Shown: positions 27,955-38,092, numbered from the stretch's first letter. The stretch: DNA of 64,000 nucleotides from Cytophagales bacterium (GCA_025056215.1 JANWWC010000001.1:962371-1026370), one strand, 5' to 3'. Program-made: numbers and translations. Notes: generated by a model not told the origin, from the letters alone.

Positions 27955-29154
27955 ATGAAACTTTTGATAATTGCGTTAGGTATTAGCATTTCGACGTACG
28001 CAGGTAATCCTTTTACAAAAACGTACGGAGGAAAAGGATATGACGAAGCTAATGCAATTATCAAAGTAAAATCAGGAGGTTATTTAATCGCAGGAAAATC
28101 AAGTTCGTACAGTAACGGGAATATTGATTTAAATTTAATTAGAATTGATGATAACGGAAAAGTGATTTGGAATAAAACCTACGGAGGGGATAACGCAGAG
28201 CGCGCCTTGGACGTTATCGAAACGCCTAAAGGAGAATTTATAGCTGTAGGAGGTTCCGATTCGTACGGCGCTGGAGAAGACATAACCGACTTTTGGGTAA
28301 TTAAGGTAGATGCAAACGGCAATTTGATTTGGGAAAAAACTTTTGGAACACACCATAGCATTGAAGAAGCATATGGGATTGTAGAAACAGGGGATGGACA
28401 CTATATCATTGTTGGAACTACTACTACTTTCGAACCCGAAGAAATACCTAGTGAAATACTCGTCGTAAAAATTGATGAAAACGGAAATAAAATATGGGAA
28501 AAGCGCTATGGAGGAGAATCAAGCGAAGAAGGAGCTTCAATTTGTCGCTCGTTAGATGGAAATTTTACGATCGTAGGAAGCACAGAATCATTTGGAAATG
28601 GGAAATGGGACTTTTGGATGTTCCAAATAGATAAAGATGGAAAAAAACTTTGGGATAAAACCTTCGGAGGAGGAGATAACGATATGGCAAACCATGTTAC
28701 ATGCACTTCAGACGGAGGGTATATCCTGACAGGTTACTCTTATTCGTTTGCTACGGCAGCTAGTTTGGACTTATGGGTAGTACGCACAGATAGCAAAGGA
28801 GAACAAATTTGGGCAAAAGCATTTGGTGGTCTTAGCACAGACGAAGGTCATTCTGTGATTGAAACCAAAAAAGGAGATATTGTAGTTTGCGGATATACAG
28901 AAGTTTGGAAGCCTAATAAAGAAAATGTCAATACCAGTCCAGACTTAATTAACATGTATGTCATTAAAATGGACAAAAATGGAAACAAAATTTGGGAACA
29001 ATCGCTAGGAGGTATCGGCAACCAGCATGGTTTTGACTTAGTAGAAGCAGCAGATGAAGGCATTGTTGTAGTAGGAAATACAGATACAAATGACGAAGGA
29101 GGTTCAGAATGCTTACTCATGAAACTTAGTCCTAATGGAGCTCCTGCCCCATAA
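27955..29154 (+). CDS. Secreted beta-propeller protein with repeated GG-D-x-A motif
   Basis: About 399 residues from the ATG at 27955. The frame is open to 27874, and an ATG at 27940 is an alternative. A signal peptide (MKLLIIALGISISTYAG) leads to 7 repeats of about 55 residues with the pattern KTYGGxGYDEAxAIIKxxxGGYLIAGxS...WVVKVDxNGNxIWEKTFGG. Such repeats fold into a propeller and are common in exported Cytophagales proteins, probably at the cell surface. No C-terminal type IX secretion domain is visible. Its 3' end overlaps the glycosyltransferase start by 20 bp. Confidence 0.8.
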   Translation: MKLLIIALGISISTYAGNPFTKTYGGKGYDEANAIIKVKSGGYLIAGKSSSYSNGNIDLNLIRIDDNGKVIWNKTYGGDNAERALDVIETPKGEFIAVGGSDSYGAGEDITDFWVIKVDANGNLIWEKTFGTHHSIEEAYGIVETGDGHYIIVGTTTTFEPEEIPSEILVVKIDENGNKIWEKRYGGESSEEGASICRSLDGNFTIVGSTESFGNGKWDFWMFQIDKDGKKLWDKTFGGGDNDMANHVTCTSDGGYILTGYSYSFATAASLDLWVVRTDSKGEQIWAKAFGGLSTDEGHSVIETKKGDIVVCGYTEVWKPNKENVNTSPDLINMYVIKMDKNGNKIWEQSLGGIGNQHGFDLVEAADEGIVVVGNTDTNDEGGSECLLMKLSPNGAPAP

Positions 29155-30163
29155 AAAAGAATTCCCATTCATATCAGTGTTAATTGCAGCGCGCAACGAA
29201 GAAAAAAATATCGCCAACTGCTTACATCACCTCCTTGCTTGCGAGTATCCACGCGAAAAACTTGAAATTTGGGTAGCTGACGATGCTTCAGAAGATCGCA
29301 CAGCTCAAATAGTGCAAGAGTTTTCTCGACATAATCCAATCATTCATTTATACAAAGTAAATTCTCAGCTAGGGAACGCACGCGGAAAAGCAAATGCTTT
29401 AGCACACTTAGCGAGAGTTGCAAAAGGAACTTATTGGTACTTTACCGATGCGGATGTACAAGTAAACCCTCATTGGCTCCAAGGATTACTAAGCATTGCT
29501 CAAAAGTCTTCTCAGATCGGCATTGTTACGGGATTTACTATTCCCAAAGGAGGAAACTCTTGGATAGAATACATGCAAGGATTTGATTGGTTCTATATGC
29601 TCTCCCATATTAAATGGCTCTCCGACATAGGAATACCTGTCACTTCTATGGGAAATAATATGCTCGTACTAGCAGACGCCTATCGAGCTACAGGAGGATA
29701 TGAAAACCTTCCTTTTTCACTTACAGAAGATTACGAGCTATTTAAACATATTGTTCAAAAAGGCTATCAATATTATAATGCCAATCATAAAAGCGTATTA
29801 GCCTACACTCTTCCCATCAAAGGTTTCTTTCCCCTTATCCAACAGCGCTCAAGGTGGTTTTATGGAGCTATCCGATTACCCATTTATATGAAATTAATCA
29901 TGATTTTATACAGTCTCGTGTTTTTAGGAATAGGAGGGCTTTGGCTTTATAGTTTATGGAAAGGCATAATATCTTGGATAATTCTGTTGATGCTCCGACT
30001 CATCATCTTTGTACCTCAACTATATAGATTAAATCAAAAAAGGCTTATTCCTGCTATCTTAATGTACGATGTATATGTCATACTTGTATACTCAAGTATG
30101 GTACTTGCTTACATCTTTTCACCCACTATAGAATGGAAAGGTAGAAAATATAAAGAAAAATAA
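29135..30163 (+). CDS. Family 2 membrane glycosyltransferase
   Basis: A 342-residue enzyme with the GT-A nucleotide-sugar-binding fold: FISVLIAARNEEKNIANCL (about 12-30), the DD motif VADDASEDRT (about 48-57), the metal DxD-type TDADV (about 106-110), and the catalytic TEDYELF (about 196-202) with QQRSRWFYGA (about 236-245). Two C-terminal membrane segments follow (about 255-275 and 280-305, then one more). This is the layout of cellulose-synthase-like/processive or polyprenyl-linked sugar transferases; the sugar cannot be named. Transcription ends at a hairpin shared with sucC. Confidence 0.85.
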   Translation: MELLPHKKEFPFISVLIAARNEEKNIANCLHHLLACEYPREKLEIWVADDASEDRTAQIVQEFSRHNPIIHLYKVNSQLGNARGKANALAHLARVAKGTYWYFTDADVQVNPHWLQGLLSIAQKSSQIGIVTGFTIPKGGNSWIEYMQGFDWFYMLSHIKWLSDIGIPVTSMGNNMLVLADAYRATGGYENLPFSLTEDYELFKHIVQKGYQYYNANHKSVLAYTLPIKGFFPLIQQRSRWFYGAIRLPIYMKLIMILYSLVFLGIGGLWLYSLWKGIISWIILLMLRLIIFVPQLYRLNQKRLIPAILMYDVYVILVYSSMVLAYIFSPTIEWKGRKYKEK

Positions 30164-30190
30164 CCTTTGCAGAACTTTTTCTACAAAGGT
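30152..30190 (-). terminator. Terminator of sucC
   Basis: A 12-bp inverted repeat with one G-T or mismatched position (30163-30174 with 30179-30190, 4-base loop). On the minus strand it is followed by a T-rich run over 30152-30162, so it terminates sucC. On the plus strand no T-run follows, although the hairpin begins at the glycosyltransferase stop codon. Confidence 0.65.
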
Positions 30191-30198
30191 ATAGGATT

Positions 30199-31389
30199 TC
30201 AAGAAACGGCTGCTTTTACTTTTTCGGCAGCATCTTTTAACAAAATTGCAGATTGGACTTTTAATCCAGAATTGTCGATAATCTTAGCGGCCTCCTCTGC
30301 ATTTGTTCCTTGCAAGCGCACAATAATAGGCACTCGTATATCGCCTATTTTCTTATAAGCTTCTACAATACCATTAGCAACTCGGTCACATCGAACAATT
30401 CCTCCAAACACATTTACCAAGATAGCTTTTACATTAGGATCTTTAAGAATCAATCGAAACCCGGCTTCTACAGTTTGAGCGTTTGCTCCTCCCCCTACAT
30501 CGAGAAAGTTAGCAGGCTCTCCGCCAGAAAGTTTAATCATATCCATTGTTGCCATTGCTAAGCCAGCGCCATTCACCATACAGCCAACATTTCCATTGAG
30601 CTTGACGTAATTCAATCCATTTTCAGATGCTTCTACATCCATAGGGTCTTCTTGAGTAATGTCGCGCATGGCAGCAATCTCTTTCTGACGGAAAAGAGCA
30701 TTGTCATCAATATTAATTTTACAATCTACTGCTACAATTTGGTTATCAGACGTGCGCAACATAGGGTTCACCTCCAAAAGAGTAGCATCTGTATTCAAGT
30801 AAGTTTTGTAAAGCCCAAATAAAAACTTTACAAAGTCGTTATGAGCAGTTCCTTCTAAGCCGAGAGCATATCCAATTTTACGCGCCTGAAATGGCTGCAG
30901 TCCTACGCGATTGTCTACCCATTCTTTGATAATTTTCTCAGGAGTTTTATGAGCTACCTCCTCGATATCTACCCCACCTTCGGCACTTGCCATAATCACA
31001 TTGCATTGTTTAGAGCGGTCTAAGAGAATAGCAAGATAATACTCTTTAGGTTTGTGCTCTCCTTCGTAGTATAAATCATTGGCTACCAATACTTTATTTA
31101 CCTTAATACCTTCTTTTCCTGTTTGAGGAGTAATGAGAGTCATGCCAATGATTTGTCCTGCTTTCTCCCGCACTTCATCGAGGGTTTTAGCAATCTTTAC
31201 TCCTCCAGCCTTTCCCCGTCCTCCTGCATGAACCTGCGCTTTAATGACCCACAATTTTGTTCCTGTTTCTTCTTGAAGTTTCTTGGCTACTTCTACAGCT
31301 TGTTCAGGTGTTTCGGCAACATAGCCAGCGCCGCATTTCACTCCATGCTTTTTAAGCAATTCTTTAGCTTGATATTCATGTATATTCAT
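30199..31389 (-). CDS. sucC: Succinyl-CoA synthetase, beta subunit
   Basis: A 396-residue ADP/GDP-forming ligase subunit that catalyses succinyl-CoA to succinate with substrate-level phosphorylation in the citric acid cycle. The N-terminus MNIHEYQAKELLKKHGV is diagnostic, followed by the ATP-grasp region (VHAGGRGKAGGVKIA). NPMLRTSDNQIVAVDCKI and a C-terminal GGIVRCDRVANGIVEA follow. SucD is not in this window, although it is frequently adjacent elsewhere. The IspG gene lies 89 bp upstream on the same strand. Confidence 0.95.
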   Translation of the reverse strand: MNIHEYQAKELLKKHGVKCGAGYVAETPEQAVEVAKKLQEETGTKLWVIKAQVHAGGRGKAGGVKIAKTLDEVREKAGQIIGMTLITPQTGKEGIKVNKVLVANDLYYEGEHKPKEYYLAILLDRSKQCNVIMASAEGGVDIEEVAHKTPEKIIKEWVDNRVGLQPFQARKIGYALGLEGTAHNDFVKFLFGLYKTYLNTDATLLEVNPMLRTSDNQIVAVDCKINIDDNALFRQKEIAAMRDITQEDPMDVEASENGLNYVKLNGNVGCMVNGAGLAMATMDMIKLSGGEPANFLDVGGGANAQTVEAGFRLILKDPNVKAILVNVFGGIVRCDRVANGIVEAYKKIGDIRVPIIVRLQGTNAEEAAKIIDNSGLKVQSAILLKDAAEKVKAAVS

Positions 31390-31478
31390 CTTGTGAGTGT
31401 GTTTAAATTTTGAATAGTAGCAAGTTGCAGTTTTTTTGAATCTGTGTCAAATCTATTTAGAGATTATTTACTTAAAAA

Positions 31479-33485
31479 CTAGGAATTCTCTTTTAAGGCT
31501 AAAGAAGTAGGCTCTATCCATCTCCCATCTTGTTTAATGATCTCAATAAGCTCGTCTACAGCTTTTTCAGAGGGAACATTTCTTTTGATGACTTGTTGCC
31601 CTTTGTAAAGAGTTATTTTACCAACGCCAGAGCCTACATAACCGTAGTCAGCATCAGCCATTTCACCAGGTCCATTCACAATACAGCCCATAATGCCTAT
31701 TTTAATCCCTTTGAGATGATCGGTTCTTTTGCGAATCATGGCAGTAGTTTCTTGCAAATCGAATAAAGTTCTGCCACAAGAAGGACAGGAGATGTATTCT
31801 GTTTTAGTCATGCGGGTTCTAGCTGCCTGTAAAATATTGAAAGCAAGAGAATTTAACTTCTTAAGATAAGTTAATTGTTCTTTTCGTTCTTGCGGAAAGT
31901 ACAAGTCTGTGCTTATCATCACCCCATCGCCAAATCCATCGATGAGTAATCCTCCTATATCTGTAGCAGCATATAAAGTCAATTTTTCTATAGGAATCTG
32001 AGAATATTCTCTTTTGATTACTACGGGAATTGGAATACCATCGCGATAGAGATCAAAAAATATTCGCCTCAAAGCAGGCATAGCATGTGGATTATCAGTT
32101 TCTAAAATCAGCACTAAGGTGGTATCTCTCTGAAAGATTAGCATCCAATCATTATCAATCTCTTCAGGAGTGAGTTTAACAAAGTTCAACACATCGTGTT
32201 TTAAAGAATGAGTAAGATATTCTTCTTTAGTAAACAATGGATAAGTATAGGTTTTATCGGGAACTTGAAGCCATATAGCATAATTTACAATTTCTTTAAG
32301 TCCATTGGGAAGCATAAAGCTAATTTTCTGATTTCCTGAATAGACATAATCAGCGCCTTGATCGTTCATTGTCCATTTATCGGGTTCAGGAAGATAAAAA
32401 TGCCCTATGCAACTTAAATCTTTCATTGAGATCTTTTCAAAACGGCTCAAGTCCGCAATCACACGCGGAACGTTCTCGCACCCAATATTCAATACTTCTC
32501 TTGTAGGATTTCGCCGATACTCATAAGGATTTTTAGTAGAAACACTAATAGAGCGGATTGGCTTTGCTTGCTGAGCACGATAGGTATAACGCTGAATAAG
32601 AGCAGCAGCCACTGGAGCCTCTGCCTCTGGAGCCTCCGTTAACGAAACGCGAACCGTATCACCTAAACCATCTTCTAATAAAGTACCAATTCCTACTGCT
32701 GATTTCACGCGTCCATCTTCTCCGTCCCCTGCTTCTGTCACACCTAAATGTAAAGGATAAGGTTTTAGTCCTTCAGCATCTAATTTTTGTACTAACAACC
32801 TGTACGCTTGTACCATTACTTGCGGATTACTAGCTTTCATGGAAAGCACTACATTATAATAGTTAAATTCCTCACAAATTCTCAGAAATTCTAAAGCAGA
32901 CTCCACCATTCCAAGAGGAGTGTCTCCGTACCGGCTCATGATCCTATCAGACAAAGAACCATGGTTTGTACCGATGCGCATGGCAGTTCCATATTCTTTG
33001 CAAATCTTAATCAGAGGAATGAATTTTTCGCGAATTTTTTCAATTTCAGCCTGATAAGTTGCATCATCATATTCGATGAACTCAAACCTTTTTTTATCTA
33101 CGTAATTTCCTGGATTAATGCGTACCTTTTCTACAATTCTAGCAGCTAATTCTGCTGCGTTAGGAGTAAAGTGAATGTCAGCAATCAGTGGGACATTATA
33201 TCCGCGAGCCCTCAATTCTTTTTTAATATTTGCTAAGTTTTCTGCTTCTCTCAAGCTTGGTGCCGTAATTCGAACATATTCACAGCCTGCTTCTACCATG
33301 CGAATGACTTGCTCTACTGTTCCAATGGTATCCATTGTATCCACAGTAGTCATAGACTGAACGCGTATCGGATAATCTCCTCCCAAAGGTACATCTCCGA
33401 TATTCACAACAATCGTTTTGCGGCGTTTGTAAGAGACCAAGCTATCACAATACTGATACGGGTGTAAAGCTATCTTGGATGTCAT
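31479..33485 (-). CDS. ispG: (E)-4-hydroxy-3-methylbut-2-enyl-diphosphate synthase, long form
   Basis: A 668-residue iron-sulfur enzyme that converts MEcPP to HMBPP in the non-mevalonate isoprenoid pathway. The N-terminal barrel has VQSMTTVDTMD and the IRxTAPSLREAE segment. The C-terminal cluster-binding region has ISCPSCGRTLFD and IGIMGCIVNGPGEM, giving the three Cys ligands. The length, nearly double the E. coli enzyme, reflects the inserted middle domain of the Bacteroidota and plant type. It starts at the ATG 33485, upstream of sucC. Confidence 0.95.
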   Translation of the reverse strand: MTSKIALHPYQYCDSLVSYKRRKTIVVNIGDVPLGGDYPIRVQSMTTVDTMDTIGTVEQVIRMVEAGCEYVRITAPSLREAENLANIKKELRARGYNVPLIADIHFTPNAAELAARIVEKVRINPGNYVDKKRFEFIEYDDATYQAEIEKIREKFIPLIKICKEYGTAMRIGTNHGSLSDRIMSRYGDTPLGMVESALEFLRICEEFNYYNVVLSMKASNPQVMVQAYRLLVQKLDAEGLKPYPLHLGVTEAGDGEDGRVKSAVGIGTLLEDGLGDTVRVSLTEAPEAEAPVAAALIQRYTYRAQQAKPIRSISVSTKNPYEYRRNPTREVLNIGCENVPRVIADLSRFEKISMKDLSCIGHFYLPEPDKWTMNDQGADYVYSGNQKISFMLPNGLKEIVNYAIWLQVPDKTYTYPLFTKEEYLTHSLKHDVLNFVKLTPEEIDNDWMLIFQRDTTLVLILETDNPHAMPALRRIFFDLYRDGIPIPVVIKREYSQIPIEKLTLYAATDIGGLLIDGFGDGVMISTDLYFPQERKEQLTYLKKLNSLAFNILQAARTRMTKTEYISCPSCGRTLFDLQETTAMIRKRTDHLKGIKIGIMGCIVNGPGEMADADYGYVGSGVGKITLYKGQQVIKRNVPSEKAVDELIEIIKQDGRWIEPTSLALKENS

Positions 33486-33535
33486 ACTATTAAAGATTAC
33501 TCAACTTAAAACAAGTTATAAGCGTTTTTGTTTTA

Positions 33536-34834
33536 TTATTCTTCTTGAGTTCTTCTAGGTTTACTTTTAGAGGCGACAGCCCAAATTTTATCTCGAAAAA
33601 TTCTTACAGGGACTTTTTTAATTATCTTGACAGGTATCGAGGAACGATTTAAAGAATCTAACAACGAAACTGAAACTTCCATTTTGAGAGAACGAAGCCC
33701 AGATTTGATGGGAATTACAGCCCACTCAAATCCTGTTTGCAATCCACCATTGAGAGAGGAAAGCTCTGTCATAGGGCTTACATGGTAAGCGGATGAGTCG
33801 TTACCTTCTAAATGAAATCTTACATCCTCTTGAATCAAAAATTTTCCTTTTTCACAAAGTTGTTTGACAAGTTGATATTGATGCGTAATAGAGTCCCAAT
33901 AAGACGTATTTTTTCGAAAAATCTCATTAATTTGATACATCTGGTTGATTTTTCTCATGCAACTTTCTACAACTTCAATAGTTTGCATCAATTTATCTTT
34001 AAATGAAAAAAATGGCGTCGAATATTCGTGTTTCTGTAGTACGTACTTATTGTAAAGATAATCTTGGATTTCGATGTAAAAAGGATCTAACTGCAAAACA
34101 AATTCTTTATTAGAAATAGAGGTCCTTCTTTGATTGTAAAGTTCTTCGAAAAAATAAATTTTTTGGTCAATTTTTTGCTGTGCCTGCAAGAGAGCTTCGT
34201 AAGCATGAGCAATCGTAGAAATATGAGAAATGGTATCCTTTTGAGTGAATTCTTTAAACTGAGTATTTTTCCATGCTTTCAAGAATTGAATCAAACTTGT
34301 AATGTTGCGGTCGAGAGCAAGAATACTCTCATAGCTCTGACTTTCAATTCGAACCAACTGCAATAACTGTTGTTTAAGTTGAAGATCAGAAGTTCTCTCA
34401 GCTAACAAAGTGTATTTTTGAACTTTATGATAAGGCACATGTTGCCAACTAAAATTATCAGCTAACTTATGAAGTTGCTCTAAATCTGTTATTGATGTAT
34501 CAATATAGTGAGAAAGTAGTAATTGATTTTGCTCTAAAACCCGACGAAGGCTATCTCGATACCGATGAATGAAGGAGGAAAGTTGCGAAAGTTTTTCAAT
34601 ATGGAATGACTTAGAGGTAGTAATCACTTCATAATAATGATTGATAGTCATACTATCAGGAATATTGTGTTGAAGAGCAGCAGCAAGTTGTTGTTTTAAA
34701 GGAGAAAGGCGCATTTCGAGCAAATAACGCTGTTTGGAATACTGAAACCACCATACTGTATTAGCGATCAGTAACATATTTGCAACTACTATTGAAATGA
34801 TTCGCGTATAATTCGTAGAATGTTTCTGCTGCAT
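33536..34834 (-). CDS. Unknown single-pass membrane protein with C-terminal beta domain
   Basis: A 432-residue protein I do not recognise with certainty. A cytoplasmic N-terminus is followed by one membrane helix (about 12-30), a long helical region (about 35-330), and a predicted beta-sandwich (about 335-425) with FHLEGNDSSAYHVSPMTE and WAVIPIKSGLRSLKMEVSV. That last pattern resembles a small domain found attached to bacterial conflict or signalling proteins in Bacteroidota; this is from memory and not firm. It ends in a basic PRRTQEE tail. It lies 50 bp upstream of ispG on the same strand and is oppositely oriented to the repeat protein. Confidence 0.55.
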   Translation of the reverse strand: MQQKHSTNYTRIISIVVANMLLIANTVWWFQYSKQRYLLEMRLSPLKQQLAAALQHNIPDSMTINHYYEVITTSKSFHIEKLSQLSSFIHRYRDSLRRVLEQNQLLLSHYIDTSITDLEQLHKLADNFSWQHVPYHKVQKYTLLAERTSDLQLKQQLLQLVRIESQSYESILALDRNITSLIQFLKAWKNTQFKEFTQKDTISHISTIAHAYEALLQAQQKIDQKIYFFEELYNQRRTSISNKEFVLQLDPFYIEIQDYLYNKYVLQKHEYSTPFFSFKDKLMQTIEVVESCMRKINQMYQINEIFRKNTSYWDSITHQYQLVKQLCEKGKFLIQEDVRFHLEGNDSSAYHVSPMTELSSLNGGLQTGFEWAVIPIKSGLRSLKMEVSVSLLDSLNRSSIPVKIIKKVPVRIFRDKIWAVASKSKPRRTQEE

Positions 34835-34937
34835 TATAAAAATTCTAATTTTTTTGTTTATTTAACTGTTCAAAATAAATTTCGTAAAATAGAGAGAAAC
34901 TTTTTTCGTTAAAAGGCTATCAGGATATTGCAAATTA

Positions 34938-34945
34938 TAAATTTG
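34938..34945 (+). promoter_or_regulatory. Possible -7 box just before the repeat-protein gene
   Basis: TAAATTTG fits TAnnTTTG, but it ends 6 bp before the likely ATG at 34952, which would make the message almost leaderless, and there is no TTTG about 20 bp upstream. It may be coincidence in an A/T-rich spacer. Confidence 0.25.
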
Positions 34946-34951
34946 ATTCAA

Positions 34952-37900
34952 ATGATAAAAAAATTATTCTTCTGGGTTGTATTTTTTGTGTTAGGGATTT
35001 CGACCTATGCGCAACAAGTACAAACTGTAAACGGCATGATTATTATCAACGATGGCGCAAAAGTGACCTCCGCAGCCGATAAAAAAGTCAATCTCACTAT
35101 TAAATATATCAATGCCACACAAATGATGATTAGCAACGATCCCAGTTTTGTTGGCATACAATGGGAACCTGTTGCTCCTCAAAAACTTGGATGGCGTTTG
35201 CATGGCGAAGATGGTATTAAAACAATTTATGCTAAATTCCGCGATGCTAAAGGAAATGTTTCAGACGTAGTGGAAGCATCTATAGAGCTAGATAGAGTAG
35301 GACCTCAAAATCCAAGCATCATTATCAATGGAGGAAAAGACTACACCAACCATCCTCACCGAATGGTTATGCTTGAACTGAGCGCCGAAGATGCTGCACA
35401 AATGCGCATTAGCAACCGACCTGATTTTTTAGGAGCCAATTGGATTCCGTTTAAAGAGCATATCACAGGATGGGTTCTTACTCCCAAAGATGGACCTAAG
35501 CAAGTATATGCTCAGTTCAAAGATAATGCTGGAAACCTATCAGAAATAGTTTCTGACAACATTTATCTCGATTTGCAACCTCCTACTAATTGTAAGATTA
35601 CTATTGAAAACGGAGAACCTTACGTGAATAAACGAGTTGTAAAAGTGCATGTCTCAGCTGAGGGCGCTACAGAGATGGCCTTTAAAGGCTCAGAGGGGTG
35701 GATACCTTACGCACCTGTCCACGAGGTCGATTTGGGGGAACCTGATGGTGAAAAAAGCGTTTTTGTAAAATTTAGAGATGAAGTAGGCAACCAAAGTGCT
35801 GTTATTTCTGCAAAAGTAATATTGGATAGAGAACCTCCTAAGAATACTAGTATTATTATTAATGATGGTAATAAATATGTCAAATCTCACAATGAAATAC
35901 ACATCAAACTTACAGCAGTGGGCGCTACTGAAATGATACTGAGTTTGAACGACAGCACATTCTCTAAAAGTAAATGGATTCCTTTTGCGCCTTTAATTCC
36001 TCAATTTGTTGTAGATGATGTAGATGGTATCAAAACAATTTACGTAAAATTTCGCGATGCTGCTGGCAATGTATCTCCAACCATTTCGGACGACATTATT
36101 TTAGACAAAGCTCCTCCTAAGAATCAATCTGTTGAAATTAGACATCCTAACATGCGATATGATTCTTTAGCAAAAACTAAAGTGCTAGCTACCAAAGATA
36201 GACTGGTTTCTCTACATATCAATTCTGAAAACGCTGACTACATGATGATTAGCAATCAAAGTACCTTTTACGGCTCTAATTGGGAGGTATTCAAACCTGT
36301 AGTAGAAAAATGGCATTTAGGTGGCACAAACGATGGAAACCACTCTGTATTTCTTAAGTTTAGGGATAAAGCTGGCAACATTAGCCAAGTAGTTTCCGAT
36401 ATGGTAGTGATTGACAATGAACCTCCCGTTGATAACAAGGTTATAATTAATAACAACGACGAGTTTTGCACTGACAAAGATAAAAGAGTAACCCTAACAA
36501 TTTTTTCAAGAGGTGCTGCTTTTATGTCAATTAGCAATGACCCTGGTTTTTTGGATGCTAAGTGGGAACCTTACGCTACTTCCAAATCTTGGATATTAGC
36601 AGGAGAAGACGGCATCAAAACGGTATTTGTAAAATTCAAAGATTGGGCAGGAAACGAAAGTCAAACAGTAGTAGACAACATCATTTTAGATAGGAAGCCA
36701 CCTTACGAAACTTCTATTATCATCAATAAAGGTCAAACTGTAACAAATAATCCTGATAGGATTGTAATCGTAAAAGTAAAAGCTAAGGAAGCTGTTCTCA
36801 TGCAAATTGATAACTCACCAGACTTCAAAACAGGACGCTGGCAGCGTTACTCAGAAGAAAACATCAATCATCAACTTTCTGATGTAGACGGTATCAAACG
36901 GGTATATGCTCGCTTTAAAGATGATGCAGGAAATGTAAGTGAACCTATTTACGCAGAAATCAAACTCGACCGAAAACCACCGATGGAAGGAACTGTTGAA
37001 ATCAATGGGGGCGATAAGATTACTAACAACGCTGATAAGCAAGTAATCTTAAACATCTACGCCAAAGACGCTACGCAAATGATGATTAGCAACGACTTTT
37101 TCTTTAGAGATGCACAATGGCAGCCTTATCAAACAGAGGTCCCTTGGACACTTACAGGCCCCGACGGACTTAAAACTGTTTATGTAAAATTTAAAGATGA
37201 AATCGGAAATGAATCAAAAGTAGCTTATGCAACAATAGGAGTAGATCGACAAGCTCCTAAAGAAGGCCGCTTTTCTATTAACGAAGGCGCTACGTATTGT
37301 ACTGATGTAAACAAATATGTAACTCTTAAACTTTACGCCGTCGACGCTGCAGAAATGCTCATTAGCAACAAACCAGACATGTCTGACGCTCAGTGGCGCA
37401 AATACCAAATGATTTTAGAGCGTTGGATACTCGACGGTGAGGACGGAGAAAAGAAAGTATATGTAAAATTCCGCGACAAAGCCGGTAACGAAACTTCTCA
37501 AATTAGCGCTTCTATCATTCTTGACCGCCAAGAACCAGTAGGAGAAGAAATAATTATCAACAACGGAGAGAAATATACTAATAATCCTCAAAACAAAGTA
37601 AACTTAGAAATACGAGCATTAGGCGATGTTTATGAAATGATGCTAAGCAATAATGAAAAATTTGTAGGAGCTAAATGGGAGCCATACAGAAGCTCTATTC
37701 CAAATTATGTCTTAACAGGAAAAGACGGCGAAAAAAAACTTTATGTCAAATTCAGAGACAAAGCTGGCAATGAATCAGCAGTTGCTTCTGCAAGCATTAT
37801 TTTGGATACTGAACCTCCCATTCCTATGATTTTTACTATTAACAATGGAAAAACTGCTACTGATAATCCTAAGGTTACACTACAAATCAAAGCAAAAGGA

Positions 37901-38092
37901 GCTAAATTTATGCGCATTTCCAATAGTATTAAATTTGATGATAATTCTATTTGGGAAGATTATGCAGAAACCAAAGAGTGGCTCCTTCCTTCGGGAGAAG
38001 GGCTTAAACGCGTTTATATTAAATTTAAAGATGAAGCACAAAACGAATCGCCAATTCGCACCGCAGAGATTACGCTCTTTAAGTCTTTTTAA
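34952..38092 (+). CDS. Secreted protein of eleven tandem ~92-residue beta repeats
   Basis: About 1046 residues from the ATG at 34952. The frame begins at 34928, but MIKKLFFWVVFFVLGISTYAQ is a good signal peptide. The rest is 11 tandem units of roughly 85-100 residues. Each has I-I-I-N-x-G near the start, then V-x-L-x-I-x-A-x-x-A-x-x-M-x-I-S-N, W-x-P-Y/F, DG-x-K-x-VYVKFRD-x-AGN-x-S, and ends I-x-LD-x-x-P-P. The pattern resembles bacterial Ig-like repeats that carry a W-x-P/DG/KFRD/AGN core. The final unit ends at the C-terminus with no sorting tail visible. Likely a surface adhesin or structural protein (inference). The DEAD-box gene follows after 39 bp. Confidence 0.85.
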   Translation: MIKKLFFWVVFFVLGISTYAQQVQTVNGMIIINDGAKVTSAADKKVNLTIKYINATQMMISNDPSFVGIQWEPVAPQKLGWRLHGEDGIKTIYAKFRDAKGNVSDVVEASIELDRVGPQNPSIIINGGKDYTNHPHRMVMLELSAEDAAQMRISNRPDFLGANWIPFKEHITGWVLTPKDGPKQVYAQFKDNAGNLSEIVSDNIYLDLQPPTNCKITIENGEPYVNKRVVKVHVSAEGATEMAFKGSEGWIPYAPVHEVDLGEPDGEKSVFVKFRDEVGNQSAVISAKVILDREPPKNTSIIINDGNKYVKSHNEIHIKLTAVGATEMILSLNDSTFSKSKWIPFAPLIPQFVVDDVDGIKTIYVKFRDAAGNVSPTISDDIILDKAPPKNQSVEIRHPNMRYDSLAKTKVLATKDRLVSLHINSENADYMMISNQSTFYGSNWEVFKPVVEKWHLGGTNDGNHSVFLKFRDKAGNISQVVSDMVVIDNEPPVDNKVIINNNDEFCTDKDKRVTLTIFSRGAAFMSISNDPGFLDAKWEPYATSKSWILAGEDGIKTVFVKFKDWAGNESQTVVDNIILDRKPPYETSIIINKGQTVTNNPDRIVIVKVKAKEAVLMQIDNSPDFKTGRWQRYSEENINHQLSDVDGIKRVYARFKDDAGNVSEPIYAEIKLDRKPPMEGTVEINGGDKITNNADKQVILNIYAKDATQMMISNDFFFRDAQWQPYQTEVPWTLTGPDGLKTVYVKFKDEIGNESKVAYATIGVDRQAPKEGRFSINEGATYCTDVNKYVTLKLYAVDAAEMLISNKPDMSDAQWRKYQMILERWILDGEDGEKKVYVKFRDKAGNETSQISASIILDRQEPVGEEIIINNGEKYTNNPQNKVNLEIRALGDVYEMMLSNNEKFVGAKWEPYRSSIPNYVLTGKDGEKKLYVKFRDKAGNESAVASASIILDTEPPIPMIFTINNGKTATDNPKVTLQIKAKGAKFMRISNSIKFDDNSIWEDYAETKEWLLPSGEGLKRVYIKFKDEAQNESPIRTAEITLFKSF

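Noticed and set aside
34952..38092. Repeat region considered as a CRISPR-like or satellite array
   Set aside because: The repetition is at protein level with diverged DNA, so it is a repeat protein, not a DNA array.
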